The notes: generated by a model from the sequence alone, not told the origin. Counted from the stretch's first letter, positions 1 to 9,166 are shown. The stretch: 19,672 bases of DNA from Anaerolineales bacterium UBA7227 (GCA_002473085.1 DKTP01000058.1:1-19672), one strand, 5' to 3'. Translations and numbers: made by a program.

Positions 1-431
1 GCGCCAGCCATGTAATACTTTGTGATCTCGCTGCCTTTGCGCTCGTAGTAGCCGCCCACGAAGCGGACGGTCTCGCCGCCAATCACGAACATGACACGCT
101 TCCCGTCGCCATCATACGTAAATTGCGAGATGGCGACGTTGTTCTTCTTCACTTCCACGAGGCGATTCTCTACGTCGTAAATCAAATAGAAGATGTCGCT
201 CCCGATGTGACGCGTGGTTTGGTTGCCGTTGGAATCGTAGGAGTAGGTGTTGCCATTGGCATTCGGCACAGCATGGACATGGTTCGAATCGAGATAATCC
301 AGCGTCATATCGCCTTTGGCTTTGAGATTTCCAGTAGCGGGGTCGTATTGATACGTCTCATCGTACGCGCCCTGCCCAGGCTCGCCATCGCACAACGTCT
401 GCGCGAACTGTTCGGCGCAGAACAGGCGCTT
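1..431 (-). pseudogene. RHS/YD-repeat protein fragment, cut by left edge
   Basis: Read on the minus strand, this frame is open from a TGA at 432-434 to the window edge and encodes typical RHS/YD repeats: YQYDPATGNLKAKG, TYSYDSNGNQT, LIYDVENRLVEV, FTYDGDGKRV, then VRFVGGYYER. These repeats build the hollow shell of RHS toxins and of large secreted wall proteins. The repeat homology begins almost at the upstream stop, and there is no convincing start codon or ribosome binding site. The piece therefore looks 5'-truncated rather than a whole gene. The first in-frame ATG is internal, at 306-308. What follows beyond position 1 cannot be seen, so an intact RHS end downstream is possible. The RHS assignment is secure; calling it a pseudogene is an inference from the missing 5' end. 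Confidence 0.75.
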
Positions 432-481
432 TCACCGCCGAAGGAGGAGAGTATGGAATTGGTAAGGCGCGAGAGGAGAGA

Positions 482-943
482 TTAATCGTTTGGGCTGCCA
501 GCGCGAATACTAAAAAGTGTTTCGCTAGGATAATAGAAATAGAAAGCGTATCTCCAATATCCGTCGCCGTTCAAATCGTAGAAACACCTAAAGTAACTGT
601 AGCCCGATGCTGGCAAATGCACAACTGGTTGGCATTCAACTTTGTAATCTCCAATTTTATTTTCCACATCCTGATACGTTGCAGGGTTTCCAGTCGCTGG
701 AAGGAAAGTGTCTTCAAACACATCAGCAAAATCGATAGCGTAGACATCTTTGAAACCGTTGCACAAGGGATCTTGATTGTTTAGCAACAAGTTCTTGCAC
801 AAAGTTGTGACAGTTTCTTTTGACAATGGAGTTGTCTCTTTCTTCCAGTCGTCTCTTCGCAGAAATTCAGACAGGAATAGGGAAAGACAGAGCACAATTC
901 CCAAGATACAGAAAAAAACTAGAAACCCTTTTGGGATTTTCAT
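482..943 (-). CDS. Small membrane-anchored protein between RHS fragments (possible immunity protein)
   Basis: 153 aa, not recognised. Residues 6-28 form one hydrophobic helix after a short positive N-terminus, which suggests an N-in anchor or uncleaved signal. The outer part has four cysteines (49, 61, 104, 120) that could form two disulfides, and a D-x-N-x-D stretch (DLNGDG, 123-128) like a calcium loop. A GGGAG sequence lies about 10 nt upstream of the ATG. The gene is visibly more AT-rich than its neighbours, with AT-ending codons, which suggests acquisition. It sits 24 nt after an RHS core fragment and just before a second RHS fragment, the place where RHS arrays carry tip-specific immunity genes. 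The immunity role is an inference from position only; an unrelated cargo protein is equally compatible with the sequence. Confidence 0.6.
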   Translation of the reverse strand: MKIPKGFLVFFCILGIVLCLSLFLSEFLRRDDWKKETTPLSKETVTTLCKNLLLNNQDPLCNGFKDVYAIDFADVFEDTFLPATGNPATYQDVENKIGDYKVECQPVVHLPASGYSYFRCFYDLNGDGYWRYAFYFYYPSETLFSIRAGSPND

Positions 944-967
944 GTTCGACGTGCTCCCTCAACACTT

Positions 968-1300
968 TTACCAATCAGGCGTTGTAAATAACCATTCCAA
1001 GTCCGAACCAGTCCATCCCGGCGAATTTACGCCCAAGAAAGCTTCGAATGCGGATGGCAAAATGGAATCAGGCTGGGTAAAGCGGTTAAGATAAGGGTCA
1101 TACCAGCGAGCATTGTAGAACATCAACCCCAACCCCGCGTTGCCCAAGTCCGTGGCGCCATCGCTGACGTAACTGCATTGTCCCGTGAACGTGTAGCGCG
1201 TAGGGAGGGTCTTGTTCCCGGTGGTGAATCTCACTTCGCCCGACGGCTTTCCCGCGTCTCTACTGCTCTTGCCGCGTATGTCCCGCCTCGGCATTTCCAT
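968..1300 (-). pseudogene. RHS core end fragment fused to the mogA end
   Basis: The open frame encodes an RHS core end: GEVRF, LPTRYTFTGQ, LGLMFYNARWYDPYLNRF and TQPDSI, which match the conserved segment before a variable RHS tip. The recognisable RHS sequence starts near position 1249, about 10 bp past the mogA stop codon. The first roughly 17 codons overlap the mogA end in another frame and are probably not RHS. The usual N-P-L-x-Y-x-D-P-x-G junction after the core is absent. Instead there is a short tail of about 30 residues ending LFTTPDW, with no recognisable toxin. It has lost its whole N-terminal shell, so it is a displaced tip remnant or recombination scar rather than a functional toxin. 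Translation by read-through or coupling from mogA is possible. Confidence 0.7.
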
Positions 1301-1769
1301 CCTCCCTCAACAACTGAACCGCGTGCTCCAGCGCCTCCGCTACCGCCTGTAGACTCTCCACCGCGCCTTTGGGGCTGCCGGGCAAATTGATGATGATAGT
1401 CTTCCCGCGGATGCCCGCCCGCCCGCGCGAGAGCATGGCGTGGGGAGTGACCTTCAACGATTCAGCGCGGATGGCCTCGGCGAGGCCCGGGGCCTCGCGC
1501 TCGATCACGTCGCCGGTCGCTTCGGGGGTGACGTCGCGCGGGGCGAAGCCCGTCCCGCCGGCGGCGAGGAGGATGTCGAGGTCGCCGCGAGCGCACCAAT
1601 CCGTCAGCGTGGAAGCGATGAGGGCGCGGTCGTCCGCTACCACGTCCGCGCGAGAGACGTTCCAGCCGCGGGCGCGGACGAAATCCGCCAGGGCGGGTCC
1701 GCTCAGGTCGGCGCGTTCGCCGCGCGCGGCGCGGTCAGAGACAGTGAGAATTCCAAAACGGAGCGTCAT
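1260..1769 (-). CDS. mogA: Molybdopterin adenylyltransferase, MogA/MoaB family
   Basis: 169 aa from the ATG at 1767-1769 (MTLRFGILTVSD). The family adenylylates molybdopterin before molybdate insertion in molybdenum cofactor synthesis, in the cytoplasm. Visible signatures are SDRAARGERAD near the N-terminus, LLAAGGTGFAPRDVTPEAT (68-85) and SRGRAGIRGKTIIINLPGSPKG (residues 114-135), both diagnostic of the MogA/MoaB fold. The length is normal for the family. A longer frame reaches upstream to 1871, but it would run inside the preceding response regulator and lacks family similarity, so the shorter start is chosen. The start lies 17 nt after that regulator's stop, suggesting co-transcription with lon. 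No clear Shine-Dalgarno is seen. The 3' end abuts RHS debris. MoaB and MogA cannot be separated by eye. Confidence 0.9.
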   Translation of the reverse strand: MTLRFGILTVSDRAARGERADLSGPALADFVRARGWNVSRADVVADDRALIASTLTDWCARGDLDILLAAGGTGFAPRDVTPEATGDVIEREAPGLAEAIRAESLKVTPHAMLSRGRAGIRGKTIIINLPGSPKGAVESLQAVAEALEHAVQLLREDGNAEAGHTRQEQ

Positions 1770-1786
1770 CCGATTCTTAAGGCGCG

Positions 1787-2114
1787 CTAACTCATGCTTT
1801 GCAAGGCAGACAGCAGGTCGTCGGGCATGAACGGTTTTTGGAGGAAGCCGTCCGCGCCGTTCGCGAGGCACTCGGCTTTAAAGTCCAGCCCCGAAACCAT
1901 CAGCACGCGCACGTCTCCCCCGCCGGGCGCGGCGCGTAATTTTTTCAGCTCCTCGATGCCGTTGTTATTGGACAGGTGGACGTCCATCAACAGGATGTCG
2001 GGAGGGTCGGCGAGAACCGCCTCGGCAACGCTGGCGTCGGCGTCCAGCGCGGAGACCTGATACCCTTCCATTTTCAAAAGGGTCTCGAGCAGTTTCACCA
2101 TTGTGACGTCGTCT

Positions 2115-2137
<23 letters not shown>
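1787..2137 (-). CDS. Single-domain (CheY-like) response regulator
   Basis: 116 aa, a lone receiver domain with no output domain. The acidic pair is E8-D9-D10, the phospho-acceptor is D52 in LLMDVHL, the switch residue is S82 and the conserved lysine is K101 in LQKPF, so the domain should be phosphorylatable. Such stand-alone receivers act by protein contact or pass phosphate in a relay. The gene starts inside the last codons of lon (23 nt overlap, different frame) and is followed after 17 nt by mogA, so translation is probably coupled to lon. No cognate histidine kinase is adjacent; the only kinase in the window is 15 kb away and has its own regulator. The partner and role are unknown. Confidence 0.9.
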
Positions 2138-4736
<2,599 letters not shown>

Positions 4737-4737
4737 T

Positions 4738-5139
4738 CTATTTTTCTATCTCCACCCTGACGGGTTTGTTCTTCGGCAAAGTGATCGTGAGGAATCCGTC
4801 GGCGTATTCCGCGCGGGAGGAGTCCGCGTCCACCGGTTCGGGCAGGCCGACGGCCGCGCTGAAATGGCCGAAGCGGATCTCCATCTGCTGGTAGGCGCGC
4901 CGCCCCGAAACATCGGGACGGACGCCGCTGACCTGGAGGAATTCGCCCTCGAGCGTGATCTCGAACGCGGATTCGCGCATCCCGGCCACCTCCACACGGA
5001 CGACGTAGGCTTCGTCCGTTTCGTAGACGTCGGTCGGCGGACTCCACACGCTGGAACGCGTCGTCCAACTGACCGCGTGGACCAGGTCGCGCCGCCTCTC
5101 GGTCAGCAAAGATTCGGATTTACGGATAATGGTGGTCAT
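4738..5139 (-). CDS. Small heat shock protein, Hsp20/alpha-crystallin family
   Basis: 133 aa from the ATG at 5137-5139. Small heat shock proteins hold unfolded proteins in a refoldable state without ATP. The alpha-crystallin domain spans about residues 32-122: [29 protein letters not shown] and [15 protein letters not shown]. The tail VEIEK can supply the I/V-x-I/V motif that docks neighbouring dimers. A further ATG at 5167-5169 would extend the protein by 10 residues, but it lies inside a perfect palindrome and lacks a ribosome binding site. The chosen ATG has GGGAGAG about 7 nt upstream. Lon follows after 1 nt, an apt holdase-protease pair. No CIRCE-type operator is seen upstream. Confidence 0.93.
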   Translation of the reverse strand: MTTIIRKSESLLTERRRDLVHAVSWTTRSSVWSPPTDVYETDEAYVVRVEVAGMRESAFEITLEGEFLQVSGVRPDVSGRRAYQQMEIRFGHFSAAVGLPEPVDADSSRAEYADGFLTITLPKNKPVRVEIEK

Positions 5140-5152
5140 TTCACGCTCTCCC

Positions 5153-5179
5153 GTAAGGCGGGATGGCATCCCGCCTTAC
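5153..5179. repeat. 27-nt perfect palindrome (REP-like or terminator stem)
   Basis: Arms GTAAGGCGGGATG and CATCCCGCCTTAC are 13 nt, fully complementary, with a single G in the centre. It lies between the tpx stop and the hsp20 start, 13 nt before the hsp20 ATG, and covers the end nearest the hsp20 ribosome binding site. There is no T run, so it is not a classic intrinsic terminator. A weaker stem (GGCGGA at 5193-5198 with TCCGCC at 5204-5209) stands next to it. A dispersed REP-type element or an mRNA-stabilising stem downstream of tpx is most likely. Confidence 0.7.
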
Positions 5180-5221
5180 AATCTCGCTGCCAGGCGGACG
5201 ACATCCGCCCGGCGATCACGC

Positions 5222-5749
5222 TTACGCCTGCAAAGCCTTCTTTGCCGCCTCGATCACTTCTTCGTAATTCGGTTCGTCGCCGAGCGCGGGCATGTAGGCG
5301 GCGTAGACGATCTTGTCGTCGCGGCCCACCACGAAGACGGCGCGGCGCAGGATGCGGCGCTCTTTGATCAATACGCCGTACTTTTCCCCGAACTCCGCGT
5401 TCTGATGGTCGGAGAGGACCATCACCTGGTCCACGCCGGCGGCGCCGCACCAGCGCTTCTGCGCGTAGGGCAGGTCGGTACTGACGGTCTGGATGACGAT
5501 GTCCTTGTCGAGCGCGGCGGCTTCCTGGTTGAAGCGCCGCGTCTCGCGGTCGCAGACGTCGGTGTCGAGCGAGGGGACGGCGGCGATGATCCGCACTTTG
5601 CCTTTGGTGTCGGCCAGCCCGCGCGTCAGGGACCAGTCCAACGCGTGGACGGTGAACTCGGGCGCGGCGTCTCCCACTTTCACATCGTCGCCGATAACGG
5701 TGGCGTCGCGCCCGCCAACTTTGATGATTCCAAATCTTTCGGTTGTCAT
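5222..5749 (-). CDS. tpx: Thiol peroxidase, Tpx-type peroxiredoxin
   Basis: 175 aa. Tpx reduces hydrogen peroxide and organic hydroperoxides using thioredoxin. The peroxidatic site is PSLDTDVCDRETRRFN (59-74) with Cys66, and the resolving cysteine is Cys101 in QKRWCGAAG; a spacing of about 35 residues is that of atypical 2-Cys Tpx enzymes. Also typical are the N-terminal beta-hairpin (about 8-20), DLPYAQKRWC, VLSDH, FGEKYGVLI and RRAVFVV. The length matches the family. AAGGAGA lies 4-5 nt before the ATG. The gene stands between tRNA-Arg and hsp20 on the same strand, giving a short stress cluster tpx-hsp20-lon. No convincing promoter is seen in the 53 nt between the tRNA and the start, so transcription from upstream is possible. 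Confidence 0.95.
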   Translation of the reverse strand: MTTERFGIIKVGGRDATVIGDDVKVGDAAPEFTVHALDWSLTRGLADTKGKVRIIAAVPSLDTDVCDRETRRFNQEAAALDKDIVIQTVSTDLPYAQKRWCGAAGVDQVMVLSDHQNAEFGEKYGVLIKERRILRRAVFVVGRDDKIVYAAYMPALGDEPNYEEVIEAAKKALQA

Positions 5750-5802
5750 TTTTCTCCTTGATTACCTCATCTACCTTTATATTTGTGTGCTCGTCAACCC
5801 AG

Positions 5803-5875
5803 CGCCCCCGGAAGGAATCGAACCTTCAACCTTTTGCTTAGAAGGCAACTGCTCTGTCCGTTGAGCTACGGGGGC
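5803..5875 (-). tRNA. tRNA-Arg (anticodon TCT)
   Basis: The minus strand folds as a full cloverleaf. The acceptor is GCCCCCG/CGGGGGC (7 bp), the D stem GCTC/GAGC with an AACGGACA loop, and the anticodon loop CTTCTAA with TCT at 5840-5842. The T arm is GAAGG-TTCGATT-CCTTC and the discriminator is G. The anticodon stem has a G-A mismatch at its outer pair (27-43). CCA is not encoded and must be added enzymatically. It reads AGA/AGG, rare codons in a genome of this composition. It lies 33 nt after the 150-aa gene and 53 nt before tpx. Confidence 0.95.
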
Positions 5876-5908
5876 ATGGTCGGTTGTAACGCAAACTGAC
5901 GATCCAGG

Positions 5909-6361
5909 TTACGCCGGTCTCAGGCCCTTGTACACGCGCGGGCCCGCCAGCGTGCTTAAAATCGTGTTGGCCGGGCGTCCTAGTCTGACCGCCAGGTCTT
6001 CCGCGCTCATCGGCTGGTTGCCGTTGACGAGGAACAGGCGGAATACCGCCTCCACCAGCGCGGTCTGCGGGGTGACGAATTCGGGCTGGCGCGCGCAGTG
6101 ACTCATCAACGCGTGCTGGATGCCGTCCACTTCGCGCACCTCGGCGGTGTTTTCGTCCACCCAGTCGATCATCTGGCCTTCCTCCAACGACGCCAGCGCT
6201 TCCTGGTGGGCGGGACACAACAACGAGCGCAGGTATACCTGCCAATCGCGCTCGTTCTCCTTCCACCACTGAAAGTCGATCTGGAAGGGGGTCTTGGCCG
6301 TCGGTTTCAAAACGGGGCGCCGCGCAACTCGGGGTTCGGGATTGGTTTCAGTCATGGTCAT
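5909..6361 (-). CDS. Conserved-looking hypothetical protein, C-terminal winged-helix-like
   Basis: 150 aa, family not recognised. The N-terminus (1-25) is polar and probably disordered. The middle holds WWKENERDWQVYLRSLLCPAHQ and a later SHCARQ. C49-x2-H52 and H88-C89 could bind a metal, but this is speculative. Residues 99-150 look like a winged helix: a first helix ALVEAVFRLFLV, then MSAEDLAVRLGRPANTILSTLA as helix-turn-helix and RVYKGLRPA as the wing. The ATG overlaps the stop of the preceding 519-aa gene as ATGA, so the two are translated together and probably act together. A role in DNA or RNA contact is inferred from fold impression only. Confidence 0.75.
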   Translation of the reverse strand: MTMTETNPEPRVARRPVLKPTAKTPFQIDFQWWKENERDWQVYLRSLLCPAHQEALASLEEGQMIDWVDENTAEVREVDGIQHALMSHCARQPEFVTPQTALVEAVFRLFLVNGNQPMSAEDLAVRLGRPANTILSTLAGPRVYKGLRPA

Positions 6362-7917
6362 TCATCCAGGCGGTAATGCAGATCGCCAACGTGCGCAAAT
6401 TCAGGATGCGACGCCAGCAGGGCCATCAACGGGGCCGGCGGCACGCGGCGCAGGATGTTGATGCCCGCGTACAGTTCCTGCACGTGGACATGTCCCTGCG
6501 GGCTGAGTTTGGTCAGTTCGCGCATCACGTTTTTCGTCAACGCCTCGAACGGCAGGCGGACTTTGGCGGCCTGCTCGCGGGCGGCGTCCACCCCGTCCGG
6601 GTCGGGGACGGCGATCGCCATCCGGTCGTTCAATTCGGCGGCGATCTGCTGCTTCAACAACGCGAAGACGAGGCCGCCGTCCGTGCCGACGATGACCGTC
6701 CGCACCCAATCGCGCACCGAGCGGCGCGTCAACGCCTCGATGCGGACCTCCCCGGGCTGGTTGCTCTTGCGGACGCGGATCAGCGCCCCGGGCATTAACT
6801 CATAAGATTTGTACCAGTCGGCCAATCCGTATACATACCCAGATTTTCGGACAACCCAGGCCGGGATTTTCTTTCCCGTTTTCTCGTCCAGCAGCGTAAA
6901 GCGGACTCGGGCCGATTCGTACGCGCTGGGAAACAGCCGCCGGGCGCGCGCCGAAACGGGAAGCGTGCCGGCCCGCCAGTGCGGATAGAGCAGGCTGATG
7001 GTCGCCTCGTCGGACGGCGGGGCGGAGGCTTCGCTCAACTCATCGTCCACTTGCGTTTCGAGCGCCAGCATCTGCGGAGAAAGGAGGGCGCGGTCGTGAG
7101 GAATCTCCGCATACTGCAACGGCGCGGGAACGGTCCGCACGCCTTCGGGTTCGAGGCGCTCCAGACACCACAACACCGTCCCCACCGGCCCGACCTCGTC
7201 GAAACGTTTATCCTCCTGCAGGGCATAATTGAGGGAAAATTCCGCCAGCCTGGGGTTTACGCCGGCGGGCAATTCGAGGTCCTTCATCAAAGCGGAGGTG
7301 GGAAGCGGCTCGCCGCCGGCCATATCCAGCACGGCCTCGGCAAGGTTGAGATGACCGGCGTTGATGTCGAGCAGCAGGGCGCGCGGGAACCAGCGTCCCG
7401 CGATCTGCACCAGCGATTCGTCCGCGGCGAAAGCGGAGTCGACCTTCGCTTCGAGTTCCGCGCTGAAGTCCAGCGCGACCGCTTCGGGGTCCAGGGCGGA
7501 GGCGGATTCCTCCGCGGCCGAAGGACGGTTCAGTTTGTGATTTTCCAGCGCGGCGGCGAACTGTTTTTGCGTCCCGTTCTCCATTTCGACGGTCAACACG
7601 TCGAACGCGCCGAGTTCGGGGTTGACTCCTGCGCGCACGGCCACGACGCGTCCGCCGCTTTTCAAGGCGGGGAAGTCCAACCGCTCCCCAACTTCATATC
7701 TTTCCCTGGGGAGATAGGGCTTTAAAGTATCCCGCTGGCGTGCCGCGGTTTCGGTCTCGATGCGAATCCGTTCCGCGACCAACACAGAGACAAGTTCGCG
7801 AGGCGTGAGAGGCGTCTCGCGCTCGAACAGGTGTGTTTGCAGAAATTCGATATCGCTGGATGTGACTTGAAGGGTTCGCCAGTAATCGGCGGAAATATTG
7901 GGAGTTGCGCCTGCCAT
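6358..7917 (-). CDS. Hypothetical protein with two winged-helix-like segments
   Basis: 519 aa, soluble, no signal peptide or membrane helix, family not recognised. Two segments resemble each other and the HARE-HTH type winged helix known from RNA polymerase delta. One is at about 192-252 (LAEAVLDMAGGEPLPTSALM ending RFDEVGPVGTVLWCLERL) and one at about 458-518 (ending EFAHVGDLHYRLDE). Residues 300-400 are beta-rich with basic surface (RVRFTLLDEKTGKK, IRVRKSNQPGEVRIEALTRR). An acidic, low-complexity linker (131-165) separates the N-terminal part. AAGG lies about 10 nt before the ATG. It heads a two-gene unit with the 150-aa protein (4-nt overlap) and diverges from folB. Function is unknown; a nucleic-acid-binding or transcription-associated role is only an inference. 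Confidence 0.8.
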   Translation of the reverse strand: MAGATPNISADYWRTLQVTSSDIEFLQTHLFERETPLTPRELVSVLVAERIRIETETAARQRDTLKPYLPRERYEVGERLDFPALKSGGRVVAVRAGVNPELGAFDVLTVEMENGTQKQFAAALENHKLNRPSAAEESASALDPEAVALDFSAELEAKVDSAFAADESLVQIAGRWFPRALLLDINAGHLNLAEAVLDMAGGEPLPTSALMKDLELPAGVNPRLAEFSLNYALQEDKRFDEVGPVGTVLWCLERLEPEGVRTVPAPLQYAEIPHDRALLSPQMLALETQVDDELSEASAPPSDEATISLLYPHWRAGTLPVSARARRLFPSAYESARVRFTLLDEKTGKKIPAWVVRKSGYVYGLADWYKSYELMPGALIRVRKSNQPGEVRIEALTRRSVRDWVRTVIVGTDGGLVFALLKQQIAAELNDRMAIAVPDPDGVDAAREQAAKVRLPFEALTKNVMRELTKLSPQGHVHVQELYAGINILRRVPPAPLMALLASHPEFAHVGDLHYRLDE

Positions 7918-7954
7918 ACAATGCCTTAGTGTGGAATGGGAATATAGCGTATGT

Positions 7955-7960
7955 ATTATA
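7955..7960 (-). promoter_or_regulatory. -10 box for the 519-aa/150-aa operon
   Basis: TATAAT on the minus strand, 37 nt upstream of the ATG at 7917, giving a predicted leader of about 30 nt. No good -35 hexamer is found at 16-18 bp; the position where it should lie (about 7978-7983) falls inside the inverted repeat at 7972-8002. This suggests an activator-dependent promoter or one controlled through that repeat. Confidence 0.45.
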
Positions 7961-7971
7961 CACTAGCAATT

Positions 7972-8002
7972 TGCGTTTTTACCCTCGACGGGAAAAAACG
8001 CA
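7972..8002. promoter_or_regulatory. Inverted repeat in divergent promoter region (operator candidate)
   Basis: Outer arms TGCGTTTTT (7972-7980) and AAAAACGCA (7994-8002) are perfect. One A-A mismatch follows, then inner arms CCC/GGG around a TCGAC centre. It lies between two divergent genes and outside both predicted transcripts, so neither a terminator nor an RNA leader explains it. It covers the expected -35 position of the minus-strand operon. A protein-binding operator or a DNA structural element is the most sensible reading. Confidence 0.5.
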
Positions 8003-8066
8003 GAACGGCCTCGCGCGCCGGGGGAGCCGTCTCGCGAGGGCGGCGCGGGGCCGCCTAAAAAACGGA

Positions 8067-8095
8067 TTGGCAGGATCGCGGTTCGCAGGTATGAT
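8067..8095 (+). promoter_or_regulatory. Sigma-70-type promoter of folB
   Basis: TTGGCA (8067-8072), a 17-bp spacer and TATGAT (8090-8095), each hexamer one mismatch from consensus. Transcription would start near 8102, right at the GGAG ribosome binding site (8102-8105), so the mRNA leader would be only about 11 nt. This is the best-scoring promoter in the window by eye. Confidence 0.65.
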
Positions 8096-8112
8096 GCGGC
8101 TGGAGTTTGACA

Positions 8113-8466
8113 ATGGACAAAGTGATCATCCAGGATTTGAAAGCGCGCGGTATCCTCGGCATCCACAGTTGGGAGCGGACGACGCCGCGTGAGATCGTCG
8201 TCAACGTCGCGGCATACGCCGACACGCGCCGCGCGGCGCGCACAGACGACATCGCCGACTGCGTGGATTACAGCGCGCTTGCCAAAAAAATCCGCGCCTG
8301 CGTGGAAAACGCGGCGCGGGAAACGGTCGAGGCGCTGGCGAACGACCTGGCGGAATTATGTCTCGAAGAGCCGAAGGTGACGAGGGTCGTCGTCCGCGTG
8401 GATAAGCCCGGGGCGGTGGCGGAGGCGGCTTCGGTGGCGGTGGAGGTCGAACGGCGGCGGCGTTAG
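8113..8466 (+). CDS. folB: Dihydroneopterin aldolase
   Basis: 117 aa from the ATG at 8113. FolB converts 7,8-dihydroneopterin to 6-hydroxymethyl-dihydropterin in folate synthesis and works as a cytosolic octamer. Family features: [15 protein letters not shown] with the catalytic-region glutamate, [28 protein letters not shown] with the conserved tyrosine, [15 protein letters not shown], and VRVDKPGAV with the catalytic lysine. GGAG sits 7 nt upstream of this ATG. An in-frame TTG at 8107 is too close to that site, so it is rejected as start. It is the only confident plus-strand gene and has its own promoter. Its TAG overlaps the folE TAA by 4 nt in a tail-to-tail arrangement with no terminator between, so the two 3' ends should run into each other. 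Confidence 0.93.
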   Translation: MDKVIIQDLKARGILGIHSWERTTPREIVVNVAAYADTRRAARTDDIADCVDYSALAKKIRACVENAARETVEALANDLAELCLEEPKVTRVVVRVDKPGAVAEAASVAVEVERRRR

Positions 8467-9098
8467 AGGCGCAGCGGCCCCGAACCGCGCGAGATGTTCG
8501 CCAAAAATTCTTCGCGGGTGGCCAGGTTGGCGCGGAAGGCGCCGTGCATGGCCGAAGTGGTCATGCGGGCGGTGTGCGTTTTGACGCCGCGCATCATCAT
8601 GCACATGTGCATCGCCTCGATGACGACCGCCACGCCCTGCGGCTTGAGGAGATCGCGCAGAAAATCCGCGATCTGGCGGGTCATGCGCTCCTGCACCTGG
8701 AGCCGGCGGGCGTACATCTCCACCACGCGCGGGATCTTCGAGATACCCAGCACTTTGCCGTTGGGGATGTAGGCCACGTGGGCGCGCCCGGTGAAGGGGA
8801 GGAGATGGTGTTCGCACAAACTATAAAACTCGATATCGCGCACCAGCACCATTTCGTCGTATTGGACATCGAAGAGCGCGCCGTTGATCATGGCGGCAGG
8901 GTCCGCCGAGTAGCCCGCCAGCAGTTCAACGTACATGCGCGCCACGCGGCGCGGCGTGTTTTTCAAGCCGTCGCGCCCGGGATCTTCGCCGAGCGCGCGG
9001 AGCAGTTCGGTCATTGACTTTTCGATTTTTAATGCGTCGACGCGGCCGGGGGCGGTCTGTTCCGCGCTCAACTCATCGTCGAAATCAAACGGTTCCAT
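8463..9098 (-). CDS. folE: GTP cyclohydrolase I
   Basis: 211 aa from the ATG at 9096-9098; an ATG two codons upstream (9104) is also possible. The AGGA at about 9106-9109 is 7 nt from the inner ATG but touches the outer one, which favours the inner. The enzyme makes dihydroneopterin triphosphate from GTP, the first step of folate synthesis, as a zinc-dependent decamer. Zinc ligands are Cys95 and His98 in [10 protein letters not shown] and Cys166 in HMCMMMRGV. Other signatures are [32 protein letters not shown] and REEFL near the end. With folB it brings two early folate steps to one locus. A strong hairpin (9112-9146) lies directly before its ribosome binding site, so its expression may be tuned by RNA structure. 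Confidence 0.96.
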   Translation of the reverse strand: MEPFDFDDELSAEQTAPGRVDALKIEKSMTELLRALGEDPGRDGLKNTPRRVARMYVELLAGYSADPAAMINGALFDVQYDEMVLVRDIEFYSLCEHHLLPFTGRAHVAYIPNGKVLGISKIPRVVEMYARRLQVQERMTRQIADFLRDLLKPQGVAVVIEAMHMCMMMRGVKTHTARMTTSAMHGAFRANLATREEFLANISRGSGPLRL

Positions 9099-9111
9099 TT
9101 CCATTTCCTAA

Positions 9112-9146
9112 AAGACCCTGAAAGCCGCGCAGACCTTCAGGGTCTT
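9112..9146 (-). terminator. Hairpin with short T run between hpf and folE (terminator or attenuator)
   Basis: Arms AAGACCCTGAA and TTCAGGGTCTT (11 bp, perfect) flank a 13-nt loop. On the minus strand the stem is followed by TTTT and then at once by the folE ribosome binding site. As a full terminator for hpf it would silence folE, because no promoter fits between stem and start. Partial termination, attenuation or a dispersed repeat are therefore likelier than simple termination. Confidence 0.6.
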
Positions 9147-9166
9147 GAATTCATCCGGCCTTCGGT

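Noticed and set aside
5140..5169. Longer hsp20 start at 5169
   Set aside because: The ATG is inside the palindrome, has no ribosome binding site, and the added residues are not part of the family domain.
5750..5802. A TTGACG hexamer between tRNA-Arg and tpx as a tpx promoter
   Set aside because: No -10-like hexamer at 16-18 bp; the only TATAAA is 10 bp away, too close.
6979..7725. A 248-codon plus-strand open frame opposite the 519-aa gene
   Set aside because: No ribosome binding site or promoter. The minus-strand frame is longer, has a start signal and an ATGA-coupled partner.
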